Assembly (NCBI RefSeq): GCF_002797445.1
Contig: NZ_PGEP01000001.1
Coordinates: 3,596,501-3,660,500 of the forward strand
DNA length: 64,000 bases
Direction: 5' to 3'
Source of the DNA: Acidovorax sp. 69
Lineage (GTDB): Bacteria > Pseudomonadota > Gammaproteobacteria > Burkholderiales > Burkholderiaceae_C
Shown here: positions 1 through 8,801 of the stretch, piece after piece
Position numbering within the stretch: the stretch's first letter is position 1
Layout: every line of letters starts with the position of its first letter
Made by a program: the position numbers and the translations under genes
Notes under the pieces: model-generated
Database searches by the model: none
Seen by the model: the letters and a program-made list of their open reading frames with translations, nothing else
What the model was told of the DNA's origin: nothing

Positions 1-443
1 CCGCTTTGCTGCAGGCAGACGCCAAGGTGTTGGCCCTGGCCCACCAGGGCACGGTGCAGTACGAAGCGGCCCAAGGCAAGCCCGTGGGGCACCTGGTGAA
101 CATCGCAGGGCGCCAGCGCATGCTGAGCCAGCGCATGGCCAAGTTCTGCCTGTCTGCCATGCTCTCGGTAGACACCGCCGCTGCCACGACCGAGATCGCC
201 AAAGCCCGTGACGAATTCCTGAGCGCCACAGAGCTGCTGCGCAACGCCCCCCAGGCCAACGCGCGCATCCGCCAAGAGCTGCTGCTGGCCGATGGCCAAT
301 GGGTCTTTTTCGATGCAGCACTGCAGCGCCTGGGCACCGCGAGCAACACCTTCCGCCAGGTGTCTGAAGTGTTTGTGAGCAGTGAGAACCTGCTGGCCAG
401 CATGGACCGCGTGACCAGCATGTACGCCGCGCTCGGCACCTGA
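1..443 (+). CDS. PilJ-type (P-box) sensor-like protein, 5' end cut by window
   Basis: The frame is open to the left edge, so only the C-terminal part, about 147 residues, is visible. It carries the signature VNIAGRQRMLSQRM, the P-box-like helix of the type IV pili methyl-accepting chemotaxis transducer N-terminal (PilJ) domain. PilJ-type domains bind nitrate in the Pseudomonas receptor McpN, and a similar P-box binds nitrate/nitrite in NarX. The rest is helical with no obvious membrane segment. It ends 58 bases before nirD, in the same direction, which suggests a nitrate or nitrite sensing or accessory role in the assimilation operon. That function is inferred. The true start, and whether nirB lies further upstream, cannot be seen. 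Confidence 0.7.
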   Translation, partial: ALLQADAKVLALAHQGTVQYEAAQGKPVGHLVNIAGRQRMLSQRMAKFCLSAMLSVDTAAATTEIAKARDEFLSATELLRNAPQANARIRQELLLADGQWVFFDAALQRLGTASNTFRQVSEVFVSSENLLASMDRVTSMYAALGT

Positions 444-501
444 AGGCGCGAACGCACACGCCTCACGCACCCCCACCCAAATTCCCCAAGGACATTCCGC
501 C

Positions 502-903
502 ATGAGCACAAACCACCCCGCCCCCGAATGGAAGCTGATCTGCCGCGTGGACGACATCCCCGTGCTGGGCTCGCGCCGCGTGACGCGCCCCCTGGGACTG
601 GACGTGGCAGTGTTCCGCAACGACGCCGGTGGTGTGTTTGCGCTGCTCGACCGCTGCCCGCACAAGGGTGGCCCCCTGAGCCAGGGCATCGTGTTCGGCA
701 CCCAGGTCGCCTGCCCCATGCACAACTGGACCATTGGGCTGTGTGACGGACAGGCTTCTGCGCCCGACGAAGGCTGCACGCCGAAGTTTGCGGTGAAGGT
801 GGAAGGTGGCTCGGTGTATCTGGACACCCACGAACTGGCCACGGTGGCCACCGACCTGACGCGGCCCATGGCAGGCCCGGCACGGCGCGTGGCTGCGGCG
901 TGA
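502..903 (+). CDS. nirD: Nitrite reductase (NADH) small subunit NirD
   Basis: A 133-residue Rieske-type [2Fe-2S] protein, the small subunit of cytoplasmic assimilatory NADH-nitrite reductase, which reduces nitrite to ammonium. The cluster motifs are present: CPHKGG (C52, H54) and CPMHNW (C71, H74). Length fits the NirD family. The start ATG follows CAAGGACATTCCGCC, with AAGGA as a plausible ribosome binding site. It lies between a P-box protein and nasA, all on the plus strand, so the group looks like one nitrate-assimilation operon. The large subunit NirB is not in the window and is expected upstream. Confidence 0.93.
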   Translation: MSTNHPAPEWKLICRVDDIPVLGSRRVTRPLGLDVAVFRNDAGGVFALLDRCPHKGGPLSQGIVFGTQVACPMHNWTIGLCDGQASAPDEGCTPKFAVKVEGGSVYLDTHELATVATDLTRPMAGPARRVAAA

Positions 904-927
904 ACGCCGGCGCGCACTCCCGTACTG

Positions 928-987
928 AAACGCTATAAAAACAGAAGCACAAGGCGCTTACCAATCAAGCACCAGCGCCCGAAAAGA
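928..987. repeat. Dispersed AT-rich palindromic repeat, copy A (nirD-nasA spacer)
   Basis: The 105-base spacer contains CGCTATAAAAACAG followed by GGCGCTTACCAATCAAGC and a trailing CAGCGC. This matches the core found again at 20208-20258 and elsewhere (GCGCTT, short spacer, ATCAAGC). It is clearly AT-richer than the flanking genes. It may fold weakly and sits where it could tune the nirD/nasA transcript ratio, but no function is shown. Confidence 0.6.
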
Positions 988-1008
988 CCACACACCACGT
1001 CCATCGCC

Positions 1009-3846
1009 ATGCAAGAAACCAAATCCACCTGCCCCTACTGCGGCGTAGGCTGCGGCGTGATCATCGAAAGCGATGGCCCCCAGATCACCGGCGTGCGTGG
1101 CGACCCGACCCACCCCGCCAACTTTGGCCGCCTGTGCACCAAGGGCTCGACCCTGCACCTGACGGCCAGCAGCCCCATCACCTTGCAGACCCGCTTGCTG
1201 CAACCCCTGCGCCGCGCGCACCGGGGCGATACGCCCCAATCACTGTCGTGGGATGCCGCCTTGGGCCTGGCCACCGAAAAATTTGCCGACACCATCCTGG
1301 CCCACGGGCCCGACGCCGTGGGTTTTTACGTCAGCGGCCAATTGCTCACCGAGGACTACTACGTCTTCAACAAGCTGGCCAAGGGCCTGATCGGCACCAA
1401 CAACATCGACACCAATTCGCGCCTGTGCATGAGCAGCGCCGTAGCGGGCTACAAACAGACGCTGGGCGCCGATGCGCCACCCGCCTGCTACGACGACGTG
1501 AAACACGCGCAGTGCCTGTTCATTGTGGGCAGCAACGCGGCCTGGGCGCACCCCATCCTGTTCCGCCGCATCGAAGATGCGCGCGCCGCCAACCCGGGCA
1601 TGAAGGTCATCGTGGCCGACCCGCGCCGCACCGACACGGCCGGCATGGCCGACCTGTTTTTGCCCATCCAGCCGGGCAGCGATGTGATGCTGTTCAACGG
1701 CATGCTGCATCTGATGCTGTGGGAGGGCTGGGTCAACGCCGAGTACATCGGCGCGCACACCACGGGCTTCGATGAACTCAAGGCACTGGTGCGCGACTGC
1801 ACCCCCGAGCGCGTGGCCCAGGTGTGCGGCATCTCGGTGGCCGACCTGACCACCGCCGCCCAATGGTTCGCGACGTCGAAAGCCACGCTCAGCCTGTACT
1901 GCCAGGGTCTGAACCAGAGCAGCAGCGGCACCGCCAAAAACGCCGCGCTCATCAACCTGCACCTGGCGACGGGCCAGATCGGCAAGCCCGGCGCGGGCCC
2001 CTTCAGCCTGACCGGTCAGCCCAACGCCATGGGCGGGCGCGAGGTGGGCGGCCTGGCCAATTTGCTCAGTGCCCACCGCGACCTGGCCAACCCGCAGCAC
2101 CGCGCCGAAGTGGCCGCGCTGTGGGGTGTGGCCGATGTGCCATCCCAGCCTGGCAAGACCGCTGTGGAAATGTTCCAGGCCGCCGCCGACGGCGAGATCA
2201 AGGCCCTGTGGATTGCCTGCACCAACCCCGCGCAGAGCATGCCCGACCAGGCCACCGTGCGCCGCGCCCTGGAGCGCGCAGAGTTTGTGGTGGTGCAGGA
2301 GGCCTTTGCCACAGCCGCCACCTGCGCGTACGCCGACCTGTTGCTGCCCGCCACCACCTGGGGCGAAAAAACCGGCACCGTGACCAACAGCGAGCGCCGC
2401 ATCTCCCGCGTGCGCACTGCCGTGCCCGCACCCGGCGAAGCACGCCACGACTGGGCCATTGCGGTGCAGTTTGCGCACCAACTGGAGGCACGCCTGCGCC
2501 CCGGCCAGCCCACGCTGTTCCCCTACACCACCGACCACGCCGACCAAGGCGCTGAAACCGTGTGGAACGAGCACCGCGAAAGCACGCGCGGGCGCGACCT
2601 CGATATCACCGGCCTGTCATGGGAGATGCTCGAGTTGGCAGGCCCGCAGCAATGGCCACTGCCTGACGGGGCAGTGACAGGCAAGGCCCGCCTGTACGAA
2701 GACGGCGTTTTCCCCACCGCCGATGGCCGCGCCCGATTTGCAGCCCACGCATGGCAGCCCACGGCCGAACAACGCGAATCTCGCTACCCCTTCAGCCTGA
2801 CCACGGGCCGCCTGCGCGACCAATGGCACGGCATGACCCGCACCGGCCAGCTTGGTCGCCTGTTTGGCCATGTCGCCGAGCCCAGCGTGCAGCTGCACCC
2901 GCAGGACATGGAACGGCGCGGTCTGAAGAGCGGTGATCTGGTCTACGTGACGAGCAAGCGCGGCACCATCGTGGTGCCCGTACAGGGCGATACCACCGTG
3001 GGCCTGTCGCAGGCTTTCATGGCCATGCACTGGGGCAGTGAGTTTCTGAGCGGTTGCTCATCCACCGGCGAGCGGCTGGCGGGCGTGAACGCGCTCACCA
3101 CATCGGCGTATTGCCCCACGTCCAAACAGCCCGAGCTCAAGCACGCGGCGGTGAAGGTGCTCAAGGCCGAACTGCCCTGGACGCTGCTGGCCATGGCCTG
3201 GCTGCCCACCGACAGCGCACAGGCCACCCGCGAGGCACTGGTTGCATTGATGGTGCAGTTCCCGTTTGCCAGTTGTGTGCCCTTCAGCAACAACACACCC
3301 TTGAACGAACCCGGGCGCGAGCGCGTGGGGGTGTTACTGCGCGCCGCCGCACACGAGGCACCGCCCGACACCACCGTGGAGCGCATCGAAACCCTGATGG
3401 GCCTGGCCACCACCGACACACTGCGCTATGCCGACAAAAAACGTGGCCAACGCCGCGCGGCGCGCCTGATGCGCAGGGGCGAGAGCACCACGCTCGAAGG
3501 CATCGTGCTGGCAGGCGACACCAGCGCCGAAGGCTGGCTCAAGACCTTGCTGCAAGAAGAACTGCCCGCCCAAACCTACGGCCGCCTGTTGCTGGTGCCC
3601 GGCGCCAAGGCGCCCGTGGCGGTGCAGTCGCGCGGCAAATCGGTGTGCACCTGCTTTAACGTGACGGACGCCGCCATCACCGCCGAACTGACCCACTGCC
3701 ACGGCACCGATGACGACCGCCTGGCCCAACTGCAGGGCAAGCTGCGCTGTGGCACCAACTGTGGCTCATGCCTGCCCGAACTCAAACGCATGGTGCGCTC
3801 CACCGGACCGCTGGCGTCCCGGCCTGTGGCGCAGGCCACCATATAA
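1009..3846 (+). CDS. nasA: Assimilatory nitrate reductase catalytic subunit, C-terminal BFD-type Fe-S domain
   Basis: A 945-residue molybdopterin oxidoreductase that reduces nitrate to nitrite in the cytoplasm. The N-terminal [4Fe-4S] motif has C8, C11, C15 and C43 (CPYCGVGC, then RLCTKG). A cysteine near residue 140 in SRLCMSS is the likely molybdenum ligand. The molybdopterin dinucleotide-binding domain follows (GRLRDQWHGMTRTG near residue 600). The C-terminus carries a BFD-like [2Fe-2S] domain with CTCFNV near 880-885 and CGTNCGSC near 914-921, as in NasA enzymes that take electrons from NAD(P)H or ferredoxin partners. Length is normal for the BFD-bearing type. It needs Mo cofactor, which Mog (19587-20192) helps make. 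Confidence 0.93.
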   Translation: MQETKSTCPYCGVGCGVIIESDGPQITGVRGDPTHPANFGRLCTKGSTLHLTASSPITLQTRLLQPLRRAHRGDTPQSLSWDAALGLATEKFADTILAHGPDAVGFYVSGQLLTEDYYVFNKLAKGLIGTNNIDTNSRLCMSSAVAGYKQTLGADAPPACYDDVKHAQCLFIVGSNAAWAHPILFRRIEDARAANPGMKVIVADPRRTDTAGMADLFLPIQPGSDVMLFNGMLHLMLWEGWVNAEYIGAHTTGFDELKALVRDCTPERVAQVCGISVADLTTAAQWFATSKATLSLYCQGLNQSSSGTAKNAALINLHLATGQIGKPGAGPFSLTGQPNAMGGREVGGLANLLSAHRDLANPQHRAEVAALWGVADVPSQPGKTAVEMFQAAADGEIKALWIACTNPAQSMPDQATVRRALERAEFVVVQEAFATAATCAYADLLLPATTWGEKTGTVTNSERRISRVRTAVPAPGEARHDWAIAVQFAHQLEARLRPGQPTLFPYTTDHADQGAETVWNEHRESTRGRDLDITGLSWEMLELAGPQQWPLPDGAVTGKARLYEDGVFPTADGRARFAAHAWQPTAEQRESRYPFSLTTGRLRDQWHGMTRTGQLGRLFGHVAEPSVQLHPQDMERRGLKSGDLVYVTSKRGTIVVPVQGDTTVGLSQAFMAMHWGSEFLSGCSSTGERLAGVNALTTSAYCPTSKQPELKHAAVKVLKAELPWTLLAMAWLPTDSAQATREALVALMVQFPFASCVPFSNNTPLNEPGRERVGVLLRAAAHEAPPDTTVERIETLMGLATTDTLRYADKKRGQRRAARLMRRGESTTLEGIVLAGDTSAEGWLKTLLQEELPAQTYGRLLLVPGAKAPVAVQSRGKSVCTCFNVTDAAITAELTHCHGTDDDRLAQLQGKLRCGTNCGSCLPELKRMVRSTGPLASRPVAQATI

Positions 3847-3907
3847 CCAAAAGTTCTCTGGGTTGCAGGAAAATACCCAACCCCTTTTCAAAGAGCCATA
3901 TCCCACC

Positions 3908-4831
3908 ATGGGCATTAGCCAGTACATCAAGGAAATCGGTCGCGGCCCCCGGGGCGCCAAGCCACTGACGCGAGAGCAGGCCACTGATCTGTTCGGCCAG
4001 GTGCTGGACGGCAGCGTGACCGACCTGGAAATCGGTGCGTTTTGCCTGGCCATGCGCATCAAGGGCGAGACCACCGAGGAGATGTGCGGGTTTCTGGATG
4101 CGACGCACCAGCGCCTGGCCCTGCTACCCGCCACCGACCGCCCGCTCATCGTGCTGCCCAGCTACAACGGCGCGCGCAAGCTGCCCGTGTTGACGCCGCT
4201 GCTGGCCCTGCTGCTGGCGCGTGAAGGCCTTCCCGTGTTGCTGCATGGCATGCGCACCGAGGCGCGCCGTATTCTGGCATCGGATGTGCTTCTAGCGCTT
4301 GATGTACCTGCGCTATCAGCTCCTGAAAAAATAGCAAATGGCGACGTGCGCCACATTCACACCCAGCACTTGCACGCAGGCCTGGCACGCCTGCTGGCCG
4401 TGCGCGAGGTGGTGGGCCTGCGCAACCCAGGGCACAGCGTGGTCAAGCTGATGAACCCGTGCGTGGGGCCCTCGGTGGTGGTCACGGCCTACACCCACCC
4501 CGAGTACTTCGAGATGCTGCAGACCACCTTCCACACGCTGGGCATGAGTGCATTGCTCTCGCGCGGGCTGGAGGGAGAGGTCGCCACCGACCCCCGCCGC
4601 ACACCCCGCTACGACGGTTTTGTGCACGGCACGCACGAGGTGCTGGAATCGCAGCAGCCCGGCACTGCCAGCGAGGTGCCCGGCCTGCCCGCCGAAATCG
4701 ATGTGGCCACCACGGCCCGCTACACACGCAGCGTCTTGGCGGGCGAGCTGCCCATTCCGCCCGCCATCGAGCGGCAGGTGGAACATATCTTGCGACTTGC
4801 CGATCAAACAGTTTCGGAGACACCCCGATGA
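3908..4831 (+). CDS. ybiB: YbiB-family protein (anthranilate phosphoribosyltransferase-like fold)
   Basis: The 307-residue product starts MGISQYIKEIGRGPRGAKPL and has the helical N-domain (EQATDLFGQVLDG) plus the alpha/beta body of the TrpD2/YbiB group. YbiB proteins share the TrpD fold but are not tryptophan enzymes; the E. coli protein binds nucleic acids. ATG at 3908 was chosen over the long upstream extension because it gives the family N-terminus and leaves nasA intact. The stop overlaps the cobA start as ATGA, so the two are translationally coupled. Residues about 128-143 (LLALDVPALSAPEKIA) are encoded by an AT-rich palindromic repeat copy and look like an in-frame insertion. The link to nitrate assimilation is positional only. 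Confidence 0.85.
   Translation: MGISQYIKEIGRGPRGAKPLTREQATDLFGQVLDGSVTDLEIGAFCLAMRIKGETTEEMCGFLDATHQRLALLPATDRPLIVLPSYNGARKLPVLTPLLALLLAREGLPVLLHGMRTEARRILASDVLLALDVPALSAPEKIANGDVRHIHTQHLHAGLARLLAVREVVGLRNPGHSVVKLMNPCVGPSVVVTAYTHPEYFEMLQTTFHTLGMSALLSRGLEGEVATDPRRTPRYDGFVHGTHEVLESQQPGTASEVPGLPAEIDVATTARYTRSVLAGELPIPPAIERQVEHILRLADQTVSETPR
4288..4337. repeat. Dispersed palindromic repeat, copy B (inside ybiB)
   Basis: CTTCTAGCGCTTGATG, then GCGCTATCAGCTCCTG and an A-rich tail with AATAGC: the repeat core in its CTAGCGCTTGAT orientation. It is translated in frame as part of YbiB. Its AT content contrasts with the surrounding GC-rich coding sequence, which is the main reason to treat it as an insertion. 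Confidence 0.6.
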
Positions 4832-5661
4832 GCCGCCCTAAGCCCACCACGACCCCGCTGCCACCCTCCACACCCCATCTGGGCACCGGCGGCAGCTGCA
4901 CGCTGGTGGGCGCTGGCCCAGGCGACCCGGAACTGCTGACCATCAAGGCGCTCAAGGCCATCCAGGCGGCCACCGTGCTGCTGGTGGATGACCTGGTGAG
5001 CGATGCCATCGTGGCGCACGCATCGCCCACGGCGCGCATCATTTACGTGGGCAAACGCGGTGGCTGCAAAAGCACCCCCCAGGCCTTTATCGAAAAGCTG
5101 ATGCTCATGGCGGTGAACGAAGGCGAGAACGTGGTGCGCCTCAAGGGCGGCGACCCGTTCATCTTTGGCCGGGGTGGCGAAGAAGTGGAACACCTGCGCG
5201 CAGCGGGTGTGCCGGTCACTGTCGTCAACGGCATTACTGCAGGCCTGGCAGGCCTGACCTCGCTGGGCGCCCCGCTCACGCACCGCGAACACGCACATGG
5301 CGTTGTTTTCGTTACTGGCCATGCCAAGCCCGGCGATGCGGGCACCGACTGGCGTCAGTTGGCAGCCACCGCCCGCGATGCCAAGCTCACGTTGGTGATC
5401 TACATGGGTGTGAGCGGCGCTTCCACCATTGAGCAGGAACTGCTCACCGGTCTGCCCGCCGACACCCCCGTGGCGGTCATCCAGCACGCCAGTCTTGCGC
5501 ACCAGCGCCACGCGGTCACCACGCTCGGCGCGCTGCACGCGACCATCGCCCGCGAAGGGCTGGCCAGCCCCTCGGTGATCGTGGTGGGCGATGTGGTGCG
5601 CGGGGTGGCACTGGCATCACAGGACGCCGCAGCCCCACCCCTGGTTCGCCGCACCGGCTGA
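4828..5661 (+). CDS. cobA: Uroporphyrinogen-III C-methyltransferase
   Basis: A 277-residue SAM-dependent enzyme that methylates uroporphyrinogen III at C2 and C7 to give precorrin-2, the siroheme precursor. Family motifs are clear: VGAGPGDPELLT near the N-terminus, the VRLKGGDPFIFGRGGEE block, and VVNGITAGLAGLTSLGAPLTHR. It is the single-domain SUMT form with no CysG oxidase/ferrochelatase part. The ATG overlaps the ybiB stop by four bases. In this operon it most likely supplies siroheme for the NirB subunit of nitrite reductase. Confidence 0.93.
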   Translation: MSRPKPTTTPLPPSTPHLGTGGSCTLVGAGPGDPELLTIKALKAIQAATVLLVDDLVSDAIVAHASPTARIIYVGKRGGCKSTPQAFIEKLMLMAVNEGENVVRLKGGDPFIFGRGGEEVEHLRAAGVPVTVVNGITAGLAGLTSLGAPLTHREHAHGVVFVTGHAKPGDAGTDWRQLAATARDAKLTLVIYMGVSGASTIEQELLTGLPADTPVAVIQHASLAHQRHAVTTLGALHATIAREGLASPSVIVVGDVVRGVALASQDAAAPPLVRRTG

Positions 5662-5818
5662 GCCCCCCGCACGCAAGCCGTAACAACACACTGCGCACCG
5701 CGCAGGGTGGGGCTGCGCCTTGCACCAAACACACACCGTGCCGGGCCGTCACGACATACGCACTGGCCCGGGTATTGCTTGACGACCCGCATCTGAATGC
5801 AACAGCACAAGGAACACC

Positions 5819-6526
5819 ATGGCAGCCTTCCCTCTCTCCGCACGCGCTCCCAGCATGCCTTTGCAGTCCTCTGCGGCACCGGCAGCCTCCCGCGACAACA
5901 ACGGCATGTCACTGGTCAACCTGGCGGCGCGCCAGCGCATGCTGTCGCAGCGCATGGTGCTGCAAACAGTTCTGGCTGCGCGCGGCAGCGATCTGCACCT
6001 GAAAGCCGCGCGCGGCTCACTGGCACTGTTCACCGACAGCCAGGCACGCCTTGTCGATACACCGCGCCACATGGATGCCAAAAGTGCCGAGCCCATTCGC
6101 AAGGTGTACCAGGGGCCTGCGGGAGTGGGCGCCACCATTGACCTGTTTGCGCAGCAGGTGGGCACCGCGCTGGACCTGGCAGAACGCCAGAGCCCGCGTG
6201 TGGAAGACGCACTGGCCCGGCTGGTGGAGTCCACCGACGGTGTGCTCGAAGCGCTCAACACGGCCACCACCGCCTTCGATCAGATGAGCAAGGCCCAGTC
6301 CGAGACCTTGATGAAGGAGCTGGCGGGCATCGTGGAGTCCATCCAGACCGTAGCGCGCGAGGCCAAGGTGGTCAGCTTCAATGCCCAGGTGATGGCCGCG
6401 CGCGCTGGGCAACACGGGCGCGAGTTTGCCGTGGTGGCCAATGTGCTGTCGGGCATCACCAACGAGATCGACGGCCTGTCGCTGCAGGCTGTGTCCCTGG
6501 CCGGGCGCAGCCGAGGCGCCGCGTAA
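5819..6526 (+). CDS. Membrane-free PilJ P-box protein with chemoreceptor-like signalling hairpin
   Basis: A 235-residue soluble protein. Residues about 30-50 carry LVNLAARQRMLSQRM, a PilJ/NIT-type P-box. The middle is helical. Residues about 175-215 resemble the tip of a methyl-accepting chemotaxis protein hairpin: I-x2-I-x-TVAREAKVVSFNAQVMAARAG, then GREFAVVANVLSGI. No transmembrane segment or signal peptide is visible, so it should be cytoplasmic. The start has AAGGA at 5809-5813. It follows cobA by 157 bases on the same strand. A cytosolic nitrate/nitrite sensor talking to chemotaxis or to a regulator is plausible, but inferred. Confidence 0.75.
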   Translation: MAAFPLSARAPSMPLQSSAAPAASRDNNGMSLVNLAARQRMLSQRMVLQTVLAARGSDLHLKAARGSLALFTDSQARLVDTPRHMDAKSAEPIRKVYQGPAGVGATIDLFAQQVGTALDLAERQSPRVEDALARLVESTDGVLEALNTATTAFDQMSKAQSETLMKELAGIVESIQTVAREAKVVSFNAQVMAARAGQHGREFAVVANVLSGITNEIDGLSLQAVSLAGRSRGAA

Positions 6527-6551
6527 CAACGCCATGCCCGACGCGGGGCGG

Positions 6552-7040
6552 CTACTGCCCCGCCGTTTCCCGTACCTGCTGAAACCGCACTGCCAGCTCC
6601 TTGCGCAGCGATTTGCGCAACAAGGCAGCGTCCCAGCGGCGGCGCTCATCGGGCGTGGAGGGCGACAGCGGCGGCACCTGCACAGGCTTGCGCGCTTCGT
6701 CCACGGCCACCATCGTGAAAAAGCAGCTGTTCACATGCCGCACCACCTGCGAGCGGATCTCTTCGGCCACCACCTTGATACCGACCTCCATCGAGGAGCT
6801 GCCCGTGTAGTTCACGCTGGCCAGAAAAGTCACCAGCTCGCCCACATGGATGGGCTGCAGGAACATCACCTGGTCCACGCTCAGCGTCACCGTGTAGCAG
6901 CCCGAATAGCGGCTGGCACACGAATATGCGACCTGGTCCAGCAGCTTGAGGATGGCGCCGCCATGCACGTTGCCCGAAAAATTGGCCATATCGGGCGACA
7001 TCAGCACGGTCATGCTCAGTTGGTGTGAAGGGATGTTCAT
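6552..7040 (-). CDS. Acyl-CoA thioesterase, hotdog fold (YciA/BACH type)
   Basis: A 162-residue hotdog-fold protein that should hydrolyse acyl-CoA to free acid and CoA. The signature run NFSGNVHGGAILKLLDQVAY holds the N-x(3)-V-HGG-x(3)-K-x(2)-D active-site helix of this group, and the central strand VTLSVDQVMFLQPIHVGELV is typical. Length is normal for a single-domain bacterial enzyme that assembles as a trimer of dimers or hexamer. It is convergent with the mini-chemoreceptor gene and divergent from the desaturase-type gene. Substrate chain length cannot be told from the sequence. Confidence 0.9.
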   Translation of the reverse strand: MNIPSHQLSMTVLMSPDMANFSGNVHGGAILKLLDQVAYSCASRYSGCYTVTLSVDQVMFLQPIHVGELVTFLASVNYTGSSSMEVGIKVVAEEIRSQVVRHVNSCFFTMVAVDEARKPVQVPPLSPSTPDERRRWDAALLRKSLRKELAVRFQQVRETAGQ

Positions 7041-7158
7041 GCACCGATTTTAGGAAGGCCAGCGCGCTGCCACACACCAAAACGCAGCCCATCGCGCTCT
7101 GGGTGGCAGCTTCGCTACACTCGCGCAGCGCCAACGCCACTGGCAAGAGGAGGAACCC

Positions 7159-8292
7159 ATGATCGAACTAGAAAAACTCAACGAATTCACCGAAAGCCAC
7201 GGTGCGCTGCGCACCGGCAAAGGGCTGGTATCGGGCGTCATTGCACTCACCCTGGCCATCCTGTGCTTTCTGGGCGTGCTGGCTTTTCACTTCCCTGAGT
7301 ACCTGACCACGCCGCAATTGCGCAAAAGCTACGACGTGACGGTGATCCGCACCATCATGCTGACCGCCATGGCGGTGGCCGGGGGCATCTCGCTGGTCAA
7401 CATCCTGTTCAACCGTGCGCGCTGGCTGGCCACATTTGCCTTTGCCATCGTGGTCGTCGCCGCACTGCTGGGCGGCCACAAGGTGGAGGTGAACCCGAAC
7501 TTCCCCGACAACACGCCCTACATTGGCCTCGACTGGTTCATCCTCGATCTGCTGGGCAGCTCGCTGATCTTCATCTTCATTGAAAAGCTGTTCGCGCTGC
7601 GCAAAAACCAGCCTGTGTTTCGCGCCGAGTGGCAAACCGACTTCCACCACTTCATCGTGAACCACATGGTGGTGGGCTTCGTGCTGCTGGCCACCAACCT
7701 CATCGTGCACAAGTTCTTCGGCTGGGCGGCCAGCGATGGCATTCGCGGCTGGGTGCAGGGGCTGAACTTCTGGGTGGCGCTGTTCCTCATCGTGCTGGTG
7801 GCCGATCTGGTGCAGTACTGGACCCACCGCGCCTACCACGAGGTCCCGGTGCTGTGGCGCCTGCACGCGGTGCACCACAGCGTCAAAAGCATGGACTGGA
7901 TGGCCGGGTCACGCCAGCACATCCTGGAGTTGCTGATCACCCGCACGCTGGTGCTGGCCCCGATCTATGTCTTCGGTTTCAGCAAAGAGGTGATCGATGC
8001 CTACATCGTGGTCGTGGGCTTCCAGGCCGTGTTCAACCATGCCAACGTGAGCGTGCGCCTGGGGCCCCTGCGCTACGTGCTGGTCACGCCCAACTTCCAC
8101 CACTGGCACCACAGCCAGGACCAGGAGGCGCTGGACAAGAACTATGCCGCGCACTTTGCCTTCCTCGACTACCTGTTCGGCACGGCCGTGAAGACCACCA
8201 AGCTCTGGCCCGAGCACTACGGCGTGCTGGGCGACTACGTGCCCAACGGGTTTATCAAGCAGTTCAAGTTTCCGTTCACCTGGAAGGGGTGA
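7159..8292 (+). CDS. Sterol desaturase / fatty acid hydroxylase family membrane protein
   Basis: A 377-residue integral membrane protein of the di-iron hydroxylase superfamily. The histidine clusters are HRAYH (about 223-227), HAVHH (about 236-240) and HHWHHS (about 314-319), with an additional NHAN (about 294-297). Several hydrophobic helices precede them, between residues about 25 and 210. Such proteins oxidise lipid, sterol-like or carotenoid substrates using O2. The ATG at 7159 has AAGAGGAGG 5' of it, a strong ribosome binding site. The substrate is unknown; no sterol or ornithine-lipid genes lie next to it. Confidence 0.87.
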   Translation: MIELEKLNEFTESHGALRTGKGLVSGVIALTLAILCFLGVLAFHFPEYLTTPQLRKSYDVTVIRTIMLTAMAVAGGISLVNILFNRARWLATFAFAIVVVAALLGGHKVEVNPNFPDNTPYIGLDWFILDLLGSSLIFIFIEKLFALRKNQPVFRAEWQTDFHHFIVNHMVVGFVLLATNLIVHKFFGWAASDGIRGWVQGLNFWVALFLIVLVADLVQYWTHRAYHEVPVLWRLHAVHHSVKSMDWMAGSRQHILELLITRTLVLAPIYVFGFSKEVIDAYIVVVGFQAVFNHANVSVRLGPLRYVLVTPNFHHWHHSQDQEALDKNYAAHFAFLDYLFGTAVKTTKLWPEHYGVLGDYVPNGFIKQFKFPFTWKG

Positions 8293-8321
8293 CCCGCCAA
8301 ACAGACGCGGCAGGGTTCGGG

Positions 8322-8801
8322 TTACAGGTCAGCGAACTCTCGCTCCAGCGCCCGCAACTGCTCGCGCAGCGATTCGGTCCGCGCCTCGCACGCGGCCTTG
8401 TCGTCAGCGGTCTTCTCTGCGCCCTCCTGCACAAACTGGTTGCCGGATGGCAGATTGCCGCGCCGCAGCGGGCCTGCGGTGGCCGCCGTGTTGGGCTGCG
8501 CCGTGCAGTCGCGCTGGTTGCGCTCGATGGCCGTGCGCGCCTGGGGGATGCCCTGGGTCTGCAGATAGTTCTTGCGCTGCCAGGTCGGGCCAAACGCGCC
8601 CTCCGCCACAGGCGCGGTGGCAGGCGGCACAGGCGTCGCGCCCCGGGTGGAGGGCCGCACTTCAATCTTCTCCCCCTCACCCGCGCAGAGTGCATCCTGG
8701 AACGACACCTTGCCATTGGCGTCCGTGCATTTGTTGATGGCCCAGGCCGGGGCCAGACAGCCCAGCGCCAGGGCGCAAACGGCATAGCGGATCGGATTCA
8801 T
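8322..8801 (-). CDS. DUF4124 domain secreted protein
   Basis: A 159-residue protein with a Sec signal peptide (MNPIRYAVCALALGCLAPAWA, cleavage near AWA). The DUF4124 core follows: INKCTDANGKVSFQDALCAG, a short WYKWVD-like module common in betaproteobacterial periplasmic proteins. The C-terminal half is a charged helical region (EGAEKTADDKAACEARTESL). Function of the family is unknown. It is convergent with the desaturase-type gene and divergent from the binding protein at 9003, with about 200 bases between those starts that must hold both promoters. Confidence 0.85.
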   Translation of the reverse strand: MNPIRYAVCALALGCLAPAWAINKCTDANGKVSFQDALCAGEGEKIEVRPSTRGATPVPPATAPVAEGAFGPTWQRKNYLQTQGIPQARTAIERNQRDCTAQPNTAATAGPLRRGNLPSGNQFVQEGAEKTADDKAACEARTESLREQLRALEREFADL

